Origin: Casp-alpha2 sp036337015
GTDB lineage: Bacteria > Pseudomonadota > Alphaproteobacteria > Rhodospirillales > Casp-alpha2
Length of the DNA stretch: 64,000 nucleotides
Direction: 5' to 3'
Assembly: GCA_036337015.1 (NCBI GenBank)
Contig: JAYZEZ010000008.1
Span: forward strand, 1-64,000
The position numbers and the translations under genes were made by a program. The notes under the pieces were generated by a model. That model saw nothing but the letters and a program-made list of their open reading frames with translations. It was not told the DNA's origin and did not search any database. This document shows positions 1 to 8,810 of the stretch, in pieces; the stretch's first letter is position 1, and each line of letters starts with the position of its first letter.

Positions 1-259
1 CCTTTACAAATACGCCCCCACCCATAAAACAAATTGAACCACCCCCACCAAAATTTTTTTTTAATAATTTATCTTCCTCATTCCGTTGCAATTTGTTTGT
101 TTTAAAACGACCGGGCTCTCCCATAGACGCCACATTAGACACAAGAGCATCTTCCTCTATCCCCTCAAGCATTGAAGACAGCTCATCTCTGAGACTTTCA
201 AACCATAAGGAGGCTCTTTTCTTAAACGCATCGTTACTATATGAGTTATCAATAATCAT
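1..259 (-). CDS. hemF: Coproporphyrinogen III oxidase, aerobic (N-terminal part, cut by window edge)
   Basis: HemF decarboxylates coproporphyrinogen III to protoporphyrinogen IX with O2 in heme synthesis. Only the first 86 codons are present; the frame is open through base 1. Seen in the translation: an early WFESLRDEL segment (residues 19-27), GEPGRF (47-52), a glycine run GGGGS (71-75) and GGVFVK (81-86). These match in order the conserved N-terminus of HemF. The ATG at 259 is the only good start; no clear Shine-Dalgarno precedes it. The gene lies downstream of trmL on the same strand, next to the divergent bc1 operon, which fits a heme/respiration neighbourhood. Identification rests on motif memory of the family. 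Confidence 0.85.
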   Translation of the reverse strand, partial: MIIDNSYSNDAFKKRASLWFESLRDELSSMLEGIEEDALVSNVASMGEPGRFKTNKLQRNEEDKLLKKNFGGGGSICFMGGGVFVK

Positions 260-368
260 TATGTTATCAAAAAATAAAAACAATAATTACACTCTAGGTA
301 AGTAAGATTAATTATCTTAAATCACAAACTGAGTTCTAAGTATAATTTTATTAGTATTTTTCTCTGCC

Positions 369-848
369 TCATTCATTTGGAAATTTATTTGTTTGACGTA
401 ATGCTTCACCCAATACTATAGAGAGAGCAGCAGTAACATTTAAAGATCTCATCTTATTTTTCATAGGCACTCGTACTTTAGCATCAGCCAAAGCGTGAAT
501 TTCAATCGGCACACCAGCACTTTCACTCCCTACTAGCAAAATATCATTCTCTAAGTACGAAAATTCTAGATAATTCACCTTTGCCTTTGTAGTTAGAAGC
601 ACCAAGCGATTCGAGGGAATTTCATTTTTTAACTTTGAAAAACGAGCGTTTTGAAAAGCATTCCATGAGGAATGATTGGTTAAATCTAATTGATCAAGAT
701 AATCCATACCTGCACGACGCAACTGCTTATCAGACAAGACAAAGCCACAAGGACCAATAATATCTACAGAAACACCTAAACAGGAAGCCGTACGCATCAT
801 AGCTCCTGCATTTCCTGGTATATCAGGCTGAAAAAGCGCCAATTTCAT
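369..848 (-). CDS. trmL: tRNA (cytidine(34)-2'-O)-methyltransferase TrmL
   Basis: SPOUT-class methyltransferase that methylates the wobble ribose of certain tRNA-Leu species using SAM. The 159 residues match the usual TrmL length. Visible motifs: the N-terminal PDIPGNAGAMMRT stretch (9-20), the knot glycine loop VGSESAGVP (106-114) and the C-terminal RSLNVTAA segment (134-141), together forming the trefoil-knot SAM site. A minus-strand AGGAAA lies about 10 bases before the ATG at 848. It is divergent from petABC and upstream of hemF on the same strand. Confidence 0.93.
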   Translation of the reverse strand: MKLALFQPDIPGNAGAMMRTASCLGVSVDIIGPCGFVLSDKQLRRAGMDYLDQLDLTNHSSWNAFQNARFSKLKNEIPSNRLVLLTTKAKVNYLEFSYLENDILLVGSESAGVPIEIHALADAKVRVPMKNKMRSLNVTAALSIVLGEALRQTNKFPNE

Positions 849-1168
849 TTAAGCAAATTTCCTACTTTGATTAAAAGATGAATTCTCGACCATTCTGCCT
901 TCAGTATAGAGCAAAGTTAAAAACAAACGATATGATGAAACATCTCCAATAGTGAAATAGTAATTATTTCAAAGTAAATCTAAAATATCTTGCAACCAGA
1001 TTTTTTTGTATTATACAATTCCTAGAGTTATTAAAGATTTAGTGAGATCAAATATTTTTTAATTTTCATTAGTCCCTTAAACATGGCTGTACCCTTTATT
1101 AAAATGGGACAAAAAGACAAGCAAAATCATACGGCTAAAACATGACTTGATCGGAACAAGGTATTTCT
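849..1168. other. Divergent intergenic region between trmL and petABC
   Basis: About 320 bases with no convincing coding frame on either strand. It must hold promoters for trmL/hemF (leftward) and petABC (rightward). A candidate rightward promoter is listed separately. I see no strong hairpin or repeat. Confidence 0.6.
990..1017 (+). promoter_or_regulatory. Candidate sigma70-type promoter of petABC
   Basis: TTGCAA at 990-995 is followed after 16 bases by TATACA at 1012-1017. Each hexamer is close to the consensus. It would give a leader of roughly 145 bases before petA. This is pattern matching in AT-rich DNA, so false positives are likely. Confidence 0.35.
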
Positions 1169-1705
1169 ATGGCTGATACAGTTAAAACCGGTGAAAAAAC
1201 ACGTCGCGATTTTCTTCTACTTTCGACTATTACTTTTGGAGCAATCGGTACAGGGCTTGCTGTTTGGCCTCTAATTGATTCTATGAACCCAGCAGCCGAC
1301 ACACTGGCTTTATCTACTACCGAAGTGGATCTAACACCAATTGAAGAAGGACAGAGCATAACAGTTGTTTGGCAGGGAAAGCCCGTATTTGTTCGTCATC
1401 GAACAAAAATAGAGATTGAAGATGCCAAAAACGTCCCTCTAAAAGATTTAATTGATCCACAAGATGATAAAGAGCGTGCCCAAAAGCCCCAATGGCTTGT
1501 TATGGTTGGCGTATGCACTCATTTAGGTTGTATCCCATTAGGTCAAAAGGCAAGCGAACCGAAGGGTGAATTTGGTGGATGGTTCTGCCCTTGTCATGGT
1601 TCTCATTACGATACATCGGGACGCATTCGAAAAGGTCCTGCACCTACAAATTTATTAGTGCCAAAATACTCTTTTGTTACAGACACATCAATTCTGATTG
1701 GCTAA
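1169..1705 (+). CDS. petA: Ubiquinol-cytochrome c reductase iron-sulfur (Rieske) subunit
   Basis: Carries the high-potential [2Fe-2S] cluster that takes the first electron from ubiquinol at the Qo site of complex III and passes it to cytochrome c1. A twin-arginine signal/anchor begins the protein (TRRDFLLL, Arg12-Arg13) and runs into a hydrophobic segment at about 15-35. Cluster ligands are readable as C116-T-H118 and C140-P-C142-H143, with C121 and C142 as the expected disulfide. At 178 residues it has normal length. AAGGT precedes the ATG. It is the first gene of petABC; its stop lies 10 bases before petB. Confidence 0.97.
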   Translation: MADTVKTGEKTRRDFLLLSTITFGAIGTGLAVWPLIDSMNPAADTLALSTTEVDLTPIEEGQSITVVWQGKPVFVRHRTKIEIEDAKNVPLKDLIDPQDDKERAQKPQWLVMVGVCTHLGCIPLGQKASEPKGEFGGWFCPCHGSHYDTSGRIRKGPAPTNLLVPKYSFVTDTSILIG

Positions 1706-1715
1706 AGGTCCATCT

Positions 1716-2987
1716 ATGAGCAAAAAATTCTATGAAAACCCAGTTATTAAATGGATAGAATACAGGCTTCCAATATTCCATTTTTTAGACGATTCGGTTG
1801 GTTCAGGTTACCCAACTCCTAAAAATCTTAATTATATGTGGAATTTTGGATCCTTAGCTGGAATCGTTTTGGCTATTATGATTGCCACCGGAATAGTGTT
1901 AGCGATGAACTACACACCTCATGTTGACCACGCATTTGAGTCTGTTGAACGTATAATGCGGGATGTCAATTATGGTTGGCTTATCCGCTATATTCATATG
2001 AATGGCGGCTCCATGTTTTTCATAATTGTCTACATACATATGTTTCGAGGACTATATTTTGGATCCTATAAGGAGCCTCGCGAATTGTTGTGGATAATTG
2101 GTGTGCTTATCCTCCTTGCGATGATGGCAACTGCTTTTATGGGCTATGTTCTACCTTGGGGGCAAATGAGTTTTTGGGGCGCGACTGTAATAACAAACCT
2201 TTTTTCTGCAATTCCAGTAATAGGCGAATCTATAGTGACATGGCTTTGGGGAGGATTTTCTGTAGACAATCCTACACTCAACCGTTTTTTTGCATTACAC
2301 TATCTAATGCCATTTGTCATTTTTGCCCTTGTCTTCCTTCACTTATGGGCATTGCATATCCATAAATCTAACAATCCACTGGGAGTTGAAATAAAAGGGC
2401 CAGAAGACACCATCCCTTTCCACCCTTACTACACGATTAAGGATTTGTTCGGTGTTGGCATGTTAATGATATTCTTCATGTTTTTTGTTTTCTTCGCTCC
2501 CAATTTCTTTGGCGAACCGGACAATTATATAAAAGCTAACTCTCTAGTCACCCCAGCCCACATTGTACCAGAATGGTATTTTTTACCGTTTTATGCAATT
2601 TTACGAGCTGTACCAGACATTTGGTTTATTTCCGCTAAACTAGGCGGTGTCATTGCTATGTTCTCTTCAATTTTGATACTTATGTTATTACCTTGGCTAG
2701 ATCGCTCAAAAATTCGGAGTGCACGGTTTCGACCAATTTATCGTCAGTTTTTCTGGATCTTTCTTGTTGACTGTCTAGTTTTAGGATGGGTTGGAGCTAA
2801 TTCTCCTGACGCCATGTTTCACGGCATTCCATTTCTATGGATTGGACAAGCAGCAACAGCTTATTATTTTCTGCATATCTTAATCATAATTCCGCTTATT
2901 GGAGTATTTGAGAAACCAGAAACTATTCCTGTAAGTATTAGTGCTGCTGTCACTGAATCTGAAACAGCCATCAAACCTACGGAATAG
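1716..2987 (+). CDS. petB: Cytochrome b of the bc1 complex
   Basis: Membrane core of complex III, carrying hemes bL and bH and both quinone sites. The four heme histidines show the canonical pairs: H94/H108 and H195/H209, each 14 residues apart. The Qo-site signature PEWY is at 285-288, and GYVLPWGQMSFWG is present near residue 143. Eight or so hydrophobic helices are evident in 423 residues. I start at the ATG at 1716, preceded by AAAGG. An upstream in-frame TTG at 1698 would overlap petA and has no ribosome site. It sits between petA and petC. Confidence 0.97.
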   Translation: MSKKFYENPVIKWIEYRLPIFHFLDDSVGSGYPTPKNLNYMWNFGSLAGIVLAIMIATGIVLAMNYTPHVDHAFESVERIMRDVNYGWLIRYIHMNGGSMFFIIVYIHMFRGLYFGSYKEPRELLWIIGVLILLAMMATAFMGYVLPWGQMSFWGATVITNLFSAIPVIGESIVTWLWGGFSVDNPTLNRFFALHYLMPFVIFALVFLHLWALHIHKSNNPLGVEIKGPEDTIPFHPYYTIKDLFGVGMLMIFFMFFVFFAPNFFGEPDNYIKANSLVTPAHIVPEWYFLPFYAILRAVPDIWFISAKLGGVIAMFSSILILMLLPWLDRSKIRSARFRPIYRQFFWIFLVDCLVLGWVGANSPDAMFHGIPFLWIGQAATAYYFLHILIIIPLIGVFEKPETIPVSISAAVTESETAIKPTE

Positions 2988-2997
2988 GAAAAGACTG

Positions 2998-3777
2998 ATG
3001 ACAAAAATCGTCAAACCTTTATTATTTATTTTCTTTCTCGCATTCTTTTTACCTTCTAGCAATTATCCAACTTATGCATCAACCCTTCAAGAGGCGCCAC
3101 CTAAAAGAAACTGGTCCTTTAATGGGATATTCGGCACCTTTGATCATGGGAGTGCACAGCGAGGACTTCAGGTCTATCTAGAAGTTTGCTCCTCCTGTCA
3201 TTCTTTAAAACTAGTAGCCTACCGGCATCTTAAAGGAATTGGGCTCAATGAAATTCAGATCAAGGAAATTGCTTCTGAATTTGAGGTTACTGATGGACCG
3301 AACGACGAAGGTGAAATGTTTGAGCGCCCTGCTAAACCCTCAGATCGGTTTGTTTCGCCATATCCCAACGATAATGCAGCTCGTGCTTCAAATAATGGTG
3401 CAATGCCACCGGACCTATCTCTGATGGTTAAGGCTCGTAAAGGTGGGGCCGATTATCTCCACGCTCTCTTAACCGGGTATAAAGAAGAACCGCCTAATGG
3501 AGTGAAGTTAGGTGATGGCATGTATTATAATGATTATTATCCTGGCAACCAAATTGCCATGTCATCTCCGCTCGAAGATGACGCAGTGGAATATGCGGAT
3601 GGAACAGAAGCAACGTTAGAACAGCTTGCTACCGATTTAAGCACTTTTCTAGCTTGGACCGCAGAGCCAGAACTTGAAGAACGAAAGAAAATGGGCATAA
3701 AGGTTTTACTATTTCTATTAGTCTTAACTGGACTATTATATGCACTAAAACGCCAAATTTGGGCAGATCAACACTAA
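2998..3777 (+). CDS. petC: Cytochrome c1 of the bc1 complex
   Basis: Membrane-anchored c-type cytochrome that receives electrons from the Rieske protein and reduces soluble cytochrome c. The protein of 259 residues has a signal peptide (1-27, ending in YA), a heme-attachment site C64-SS-C67-H68, a likely Met axial ligand M178 in GNQIAMSS, and a C-terminal membrane anchor at about 232-250. An earlier in-frame start at 2941 is rejected because it lies inside petB and lacks a signal peptide. AGGAA lies just upstream of the ATG at 2998, 10 bases past the petB stop. No clear terminator follows. Confidence 0.97.
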   Translation: MTKIVKPLLFIFFLAFFLPSSNYPTYASTLQEAPPKRNWSFNGIFGTFDHGSAQRGLQVYLEVCSSCHSLKLVAYRHLKGIGLNEIQIKEIASEFEVTDGPNDEGEMFERPAKPSDRFVSPYPNDNAARASNNGAMPPDLSLMVKARKGGADYLHALLTGYKEEPPNGVKLGDGMYYNDYYPGNQIAMSSPLEDDAVEYADGTEATLEQLATDLSTFLAWTAEPELEERKKMGIKVLLFLLVLTGLLYALKRQIWADQH

Positions 3778-3929
3778 ACTAATATTTAAAAATTTTAGCT
3801 TGTCCCAATAAAGTCACTTAAAAAAGTTTTAGCAACTGTTGGTTAACATCAGAAAAACGGTGTTGTCTCCCTCTTTTATGGAATATCATTTTCAGAACAA
3901 TGTTAAAACCGTCCAGGATTTCTAATTAA

Positions 3930-4994
3930 ATGACCATAGATACAACTCTAAATAATGTCGTCATCGCCTGTAAGGGGGGCGAATCCACCTCTTTAGAATT
4001 TAGAAAACCACCAAATCCTGGACCGGGAGAAGTCTTGTTAAAATTAAGAGCTGTAGGTTTTTGTGGCACAGATTTATTCAAGCTAACCACAGGAAGCACC
4101 AGGCCCGGAATGGTCCTTGGCCACGAATTGGTAGGAGAAGTAGTAACTTTAGGAGATGGCGTAAATAAGTTTCACCTTGGTGATCGTATTGTTGTTCCCC
4201 ACCATGTCCCATGTGGCAATTGTCTTCTATGCCAACGTGGGAACGAAACTATGTGTGAATCATTCAGAGAAAATCTGCTGGAACCGGGAGCTTTTGCCAA
4301 TAAAATATTAATACGCTCCCGTGCTGTCGATCAAGCTGCCTACCACGTTCCTGATCATCTATCCGACGAAACGGCCGTTTTCTTAGAACCAGCGGCTTGC
4401 GTTCTTCGAGGAATAAACCGATCCGAACTAAAAGGAAAAGGAACTGCAGCAATAATTGGTGCGGGGTCTATGGGGTTGCTCCACCTTTTAGTTTTACGAG
4501 CAGTACTTCCAGATATATCCATAATAGTAATTGATCCCATAGAAGACCGCTGTACTTTAGCAAAAGATATGGGAGCAACTATAGCAATAACACCTGGTAA
4601 AAAGGCTCTTTCGATTGTGCACGATGCTACGAATGGAATTGGTGTTGATGTAGCCTTTGATACTGTGGGTGGCAGCATGACACTGAAAGATGGTCTTTTG
4701 TTAACGCGCCACGGAGGTAGCCTAGTTCTATTTGCTCATGCACCAGAAAAAAATCTGGCAAAAATTAATCTAAATTCTGTTTTCAAATATGAACGCCGAA
4801 TTATAGGCACCTACTCTGCTTCCATAAAAGAACAATCAGAAATTTTTGAACTTCTTGTAAATGGTGTACTAAATCCATCTCCACTTGTAACCCATACTAT
4901 GCCACTCGATGAGTTCACATATGGATTAGAGCTTGTTAGGAATCAACAAGCTCTAAAAATTGTTTTCACACCGAGCAAAAGGACACCTGACTGA
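3930..4994 (+). CDS. Zinc-dependent alcohol dehydrogenase (MDR family), first of a pair
   Basis: Medium-chain dehydrogenase that would oxidise an alcohol or polyol with NAD(P). Catalytic zinc ligands C45 (FCGTD), H65-E66 (GHE) and E153 are present. So are the four structural-zinc cysteines C95, C98, C101 and C109, and a Rossmann motif GAGSMG at 177-182. It is 354 residues, typical of the sorbitol/threonine dehydrogenase branch. Its stop overlaps the start of the next gene (TGATG), so the two are translationally coupled and may form a heteromer or a two-step pathway. The substrate is not evident. It is separated from petC by about 150 bases. Confidence 0.88.
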   Translation: MTIDTTLNNVVIACKGGESTSLEFRKPPNPGPGEVLLKLRAVGFCGTDLFKLTTGSTRPGMVLGHELVGEVVTLGDGVNKFHLGDRIVVPHHVPCGNCLLCQRGNETMCESFRENLLEPGAFANKILIRSRAVDQAAYHVPDHLSDETAVFLEPAACVLRGINRSELKGKGTAAIIGAGSMGLLHLLVLRAVLPDISIIVIDPIEDRCTLAKDMGATIAITPGKKALSIVHDATNGIGVDVAFDTVGGSMTLKDGLLLTRHGGSLVLFAHAPEKNLAKINLNSVFKYERRIIGTYSASIKEQSEIFELLVNGVLNPSPLVTHTMPLDEFTYGLELVRNQQALKIVFTPSKRTPD

Positions 4995-6058
4995 TGAGCC
5001 TGCCTAAAACTATGCGAGGCGCAATGTTACTCGGTCCAGAAAAAATTGACGTCTGTGACGTTTCAGTGCCTAGGCCAGGCCCCGGTGAAATACTGCTTAA
5101 AATTGAAGCGGCGACTACGTGTGGAACAGATGTTAAAGTATACAAACGTGGAGGACACCCGCGGATGCTAAAGACCCCAACACTTTTTGGCCATGAGATG
5201 GCCGGACGTGTTGCAGCTCTTGGTAAAAACGTTAAAGAATTCTCAGAAGGTGACAATATTGTTGTTGCGAATTCAGCTCCTTGCGGTAAATGTGAGTTTT
5301 GTAAATTGAACCACGAAAATCTATGTGCAGATTTACACTATATTAATGGAGCTTTTGCTGAATTTATTTTAATTCCAAAGCGATTTGTCCAACGTAACAC
5401 CTATCTTGTTCCAAATGGTTTATCCTTTTCAAGAGCAGCAATGACAGAACCTCTAGCTTGTGTGTTACATGGCCTGGATGCTTGCGAATTTGAAAAGCGT
5501 GAAAAAGCGGGTGTCTTAGATGTGGTTGTCCTTGGCGCTGGGCCTATTGGTTTATTATTTGTTGCAGCACTCGCTAAAAAAGGCCACAGAATTATTCTAG
5601 CAGACCCTAATTCTAACCGCCTTGCTGTGGGGAAAAATCTAGGTGCAACAAAAACAATTAAAATTGCACGTGGAGGAAAACAAGCAAAACTTATTCGCGA
5701 ACATACCAAAGACGAAAAAGGTGTTAGCATCGCAATAGACTCTTCTGGTGTAACCGATGCTTGGATGGATGCAATTAATTCTGTACGCCCTGGAGGACTT
5801 GTTAATTTATTTGGTGGATGTGCGCCCGGAACTTCCATAAACATCGATACTAATTTAATACATTATGCAGAGTTAACAATAAAAGGAGTGTACCATCATC
5901 GACCAGACACAATACGGCGCTCGCTTGAAATGTTAGCTGATATAAATTTCAATGCTGATAGAATCTTAACAGATGTTAGACCCATCGAAGAAGTGGAAGA
6001 CGCAATTGAAAGTATGATTTCCAAGAAGGCACTAAAGGTAGTAATTAAAAATCTATGA
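4994..6058 (+). CDS. Zinc-dependent alcohol dehydrogenase (MDR family), second of a pair
   Basis: Paralogue of the preceding gene and of identical length (354 residues). Zinc ligands C43, H67-E68 and E152, structural cysteines C97, C100, C103 and C111, and the nucleotide-binding GAGPIG (181-186) are all intact, so both members of the pair look active. The start ATG overlaps the previous stop by one base. Its 3' end overlaps the convergent nitroreductase gene by 14 bases. Similarity to threonine or sorbitol dehydrogenases is general; I cannot name the substrate. Confidence 0.88.
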   Translation: MSLPKTMRGAMLLGPEKIDVCDVSVPRPGPGEILLKIEAATTCGTDVKVYKRGGHPRMLKTPTLFGHEMAGRVAALGKNVKEFSEGDNIVVANSAPCGKCEFCKLNHENLCADLHYINGAFAEFILIPKRFVQRNTYLVPNGLSFSRAAMTEPLACVLHGLDACEFEKREKAGVLDVVVLGAGPIGLLFVAALAKKGHRIILADPNSNRLAVGKNLGATKTIKIARGGKQAKLIREHTKDEKGVSIAIDSSGVTDAWMDAINSVRPGGLVNLFGGCAPGTSINIDTNLIHYAELTIKGVYHHRPDTIRRSLEMLADINFNADRILTDVRPIEEVEDAIESMISKKALKVVIKNL

Positions 6059-6755
6059 ATTTAGTAAAATTCATTACCGATTCACGATCAGTTCTAAGAG
6101 TATTTTCTGGTGCATCCGGATCAATCTCACCTAATGACATGCCGCAAACAATAACTTCATCTTCTGAAATACTTACCTGCTGGCGAATAATTTTATGGTA
6201 AGGAGCAAACGAAGCCTGTGGACACGTATGGAGACCTTCTCCTCGTGCTAAAATCATAATATTCTGCAAAAACATTCCATAATCAAGCCAACTTCCAATT
6301 TCCAAGACACGGTCTATTGTAAAAATGAGACCAACTGGTGCATCAAAAAATTCATAATTACGGCTGTGTTGTTTATGCATTCTATGCTTTTCACCCTTTT
6401 CAATCCCCAGCAAGCCATATAAGTCCCAACCAACTTTGCGCCTACGGCTTCTATAAGGTTCAGGAAAGTTTGAAGGGTAATAATTATATTCTCGTTCTCC
6501 AAGGTCATAACCACAATCGTGTGCTTCTATTATAGCTGACGAAAGCTTTTCTTTAGCTTTTCCAGAAATCACATACACCCGCCAAGGTTGCATGTTAGTT
6601 CCACTGGGTGCATGGCTTGCAATTGACAGTATGCGTTCTACAGTCTCACGCTTTACTAAGTTTGGTAAAAATCGACGAATAGATCTTCGTGTCAAAATTG
6701 CTTGCTCAATATTTTCAGCAATGCCAATCAGATCTGAAATAGCTTTTTTTGGCAC
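6045..6755 (-). CDS. Nitroreductase-family flavoprotein
   Basis: FMN-dependent NAD(P)H oxidoreductase of the NfsB/FRase I fold. Visible: the FMN phosphate-binding RRSIR near residue 22, the HAPSGTNMQPWRVYV segment (about 49-63) typical of this family, and a C-terminal region with GMSLGEIDPDAPEN. At 236 residues it is close to the PnbA-like group of nitroarene or quinone reductases; the physiological substrate is unknown. It is convergent with the second alcohol dehydrogenase and ends inside it by 14 bases. It lies downstream of mtnA on the same strand, about 45 bases away. Confidence 0.85.
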   Translation of the reverse strand: MPKKAISDLIGIAENIEQAILTRRSIRRFLPNLVKRETVERILSIASHAPSGTNMQPWRVYVISGKAKEKLSSAIIEAHDCGYDLGEREYNYYPSNFPEPYRSRRRKVGWDLYGLLGIEKGEKHRMHKQHSRNYEFFDAPVGLIFTIDRVLEIGSWLDYGMFLQNIMILARGEGLHTCPQASFAPYHKIIRQQVSISEDEVIVCGMSLGEIDPDAPENTLRTDRESVMNFTKFIDF

Positions 6756-6799
6756 AAAAAGAGTTCCTTTCTTTGAAAGTTTTAATCTTAAATTATCGT

Positions 6800-7903
6800 T
6801 TAAAGCCTTAAAACTTTGTCTGGATAAAGCAAAGCTAAGCCATCTTTCGAAGCTTCACAAATACCTCGTTCTGTTATTAGACCAGTGACCAAACGTGCCG
6901 GAGTAACATCAAAGGCATAATTGGCTGCTTCGCAGTTTGATGGTGCAATATCAATTGTTTCAACTACGCCCTTCTTTGTAACCCCTGTTAGTTGAGTAAC
7001 TTCACTTTGCTCTCTTTGTTCAATTGGAACATCCCTAACCCCTTCATCAATATTCCAATCAATTGTAGACCCCGGCAAACCGACATAAAAGGGAACATCA
7101 TTATCATTCGCTGCTAAAGCCTTGAGGTATGTACCAATCTTATTACAAACATCTCCTTGAGCTGTCGTCCGGTCTGTACCAACAATACACAAATCAACCA
7201 TTCCATGCTGCATTAAGTGTCCGCCTACGTTGTCTACAATTAAAGTATGTGCCACACCATGTTGACCTAGTTCCCAGCACGTTAGGCTAGCGCCCTGATT
7301 GCGGGGTCGTGTTTCATCAACCCACACATGCACCGGAATTCCAGAATCAAAAGATTTATAAATCGGAGCTAATGCCGTACCCCAATCAACAGTTGCCAAC
7401 CAACCCGCATTACAATGCGTTAAGATATTAATCTGATCAGGATTTCCTTTTTTTTTCCAGATATCTTCAATGACGGTTCGACCGAACTCTCCAAGAGATG
7501 AGCAAGTTTCAACATCTTGATCACAGATTTCTTGAGCACGGATATAAGCTGCTTCTTGACGATTTTGAGGCGATAAAGGTTGAAGAAGTTTTTGCAGGTC
7601 ATCCAGTGCCCACCTTAAATTAACTGCGGTAGGTCTAGCTGCGAAAAGCTCTGAATAGGCGTTGTCCAAGCTAGCATCAGAAGAATTTTCACGCATCGCA
7701 AGTGCCATCCCATAAGCCGCTGTAGCTCCTATAAGAGGAGCACCACGCACAAACATATCGTGAATAGCTTTAACAGTATCACTTAGTGTCCTAAGGCCAA
7801 CCACCGTGAATTCAAAAGGTAATTTCCTTTGATCAATGATCTCAACTGTTTCTCCATCCGACCCTAACCAAATTGTACGTGTGGGCTTTCCGTTAACTAT
7901 CAT
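6800..7903 (-). CDS. mtnA: S-methyl-5-thioribose-1-phosphate isomerase
   Basis: Converts methylthioribose-1-phosphate to methylthioribulose-1-phosphate in methionine salvage. The catalytic cysteine (C164 in LTHCNAG) and aspartate (D244 in GTDRTTAQGDVCNKIGTY) are both present, and the N-terminal VRGAPLIG loop is recognisable at about 52-59. I use the ATG at 7903 (367 residues) because AAGGAAAAG lies just before it; an upstream start would run into mtnP. Together with mtnP this covers the first two salvage steps; the later mtn genes are not in the window. Confidence 0.94.
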   Translation of the reverse strand: MIVNGKPTRTIWLGSDGETVEIIDQRKLPFEFTVVGLRTLSDTVKAIHDMFVRGAPLIGATAAYGMALAMRENSSDASLDNAYSELFAARPTAVNLRWALDDLQKLLQPLSPQNRQEAAYIRAQEICDQDVETCSSLGEFGRTVIEDIWKKKGNPDQINILTHCNAGWLATVDWGTALAPIYKSFDSGIPVHVWVDETRPRNQGASLTCWELGQHGVAHTLIVDNVGGHLMQHGMVDLCIVGTDRTTAQGDVCNKIGTYLKALAANDNDVPFYVGLPGSTIDWNIDEGVRDVPIEQREQSEVTQLTGVTKKGVVETIDIAPSNCEAANYAFDVTPARLVTGLITERGICEASKDGLALLYPDKVLRL

Positions 7904-7928
7904 GTGTAGCTTTTCCTTAAGAAGAAAG

Positions 7929-8810
7929 TTAAAGTACTCGGCCAGCAACTATGGATAGCTTTTTTATCATTTCAGGGTCACGAGCATCGGGCTGTGTTAT
8001 AATTGCATTATCCAGAGCCGTCTGACAGCCTGCTGAACAAGTTTCAGTTCGACTTGTTAAATCCGGTATTACAGATTTAACTAATGCTCTCGCATTATCA
8101 GCATTATTTAGCAAAACTTTAATAATAGCATCTACCGTTACATGATCATGATCTTCATGCCAACAATCAAAATCAGTTACCATAGCCACTGACGCATAAC
8201 ATATTTCCGCCTCACGGGCGAGTTTTGCTTCAGGCATATTAGTCATTCCTATAACATCTGATTTCCAACTTCTATACAACTCAGATTCAGCTAAAGTAGA
8301 AAATTGTGGCCCCTCCATAGCAAGATAAACACCACCCCGTTGGTAAGGTATATTCATTTTATGAATAGCATTCCCAATAATATCACCAAGGCGTGAGCAA
8401 GTCGGGTGACCTAAACCAACATGGGCAACAAGACCTTTTCCAAAAAAACTCTTTTCTCGAGCAAATGTGCGATCAATAAACTGATCTACTACTACAAACG
8501 TACCAGGAGGCAATTCTTCCTTTAAAGAACCACAAGCAGAAACAGAAATAATTTCTGTAACTCCTACCCGTTTCAGACAATCAATATTAGCCCGAAAATT
8601 GACATCGGATGGTGGGATCCTATGGCCACGTCCATGTCTTGGTAAAAAAACTAATTTCTGACCATCATATTCACCTATAAATAATTCATCGGAGGGATTT
8701 CCAAAAGGAGATAAGACTTTTTCCCAACGTGTATTCTTTAAGCCATCTATTTCATAAACCCCACTACCACCTATTACGCCAATTACGGGTGGAATTCCTG
8801 GTGTATTCAT
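7929..8810 (-). CDS. mtnP: S-methyl-5'-thioadenosine phosphorylase
   Basis: Phosphorolyses methylthioadenosine, a by-product of polyamine and similar SAM reactions, to adenine and methylthioribose-1-phosphate, the substrate of the downstream mtnA. Recognisable blocks: IGVIGGSGVYEIDGL near the N-terminus, LPRHGRGHRIPPSDVNFRAN (phosphate/ribose site), EGPQFST, and MTNMPEAKLAREAEICYA with DFDCW. Its 293 residues are the usual length. The start shares a base with the stop of the upstream dienelactone hydrolase gene, so the genes form one operon. The mtnA start is 25 bases downstream. Confidence 0.95.
   Translation of the reverse strand: MNTPGIPPVIGVIGGSGVYEIDGLKNTRWEKVLSPFGNPSDELFIGEYDGQKLVFLPRHGRGHRIPPSDVNFRANIDCLKRVGVTEIISVSACGSLKEELPPGTFVVVDQFIDRTFAREKSFFGKGLVAHVGLGHPTCSRLGDIIGNAIHKMNIPYQRGGVYLAMEGPQFSTLAESELYRSWKSDVIGMTNMPEAKLAREAEICYASVAMVTDFDCWHEDHDHVTVDAIIKVLLNNADNARALVKSVIPDLTSRTETCSAGCQTALDNAIITQPDARDPEMIKKLSIVAGRVL

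Noticed and set aside
93..305. A 70-codon plus-strand open frame at the left edge
   Set aside because: It is antisense to hemF, whose translation on the minus strand carries clear family motifs; the plus-strand product is Ser-rich and featureless.
2941..2997. Longer N-terminus for cytochrome c1
   Set aside because: It lies inside petB, has no ribosome site and would put 19 charged residues before a normal signal peptide.
3780..3800. AT-only hairpin after petC as a terminator
   Set aside because: Pairing is almost all A-T and too unstable to support termination.
5401..5844. A 147-codon minus-strand frame
   Set aside because: It is the shadow of the second zinc dehydrogenase, whose Rossmann and zinc motifs are intact in the plus frame.
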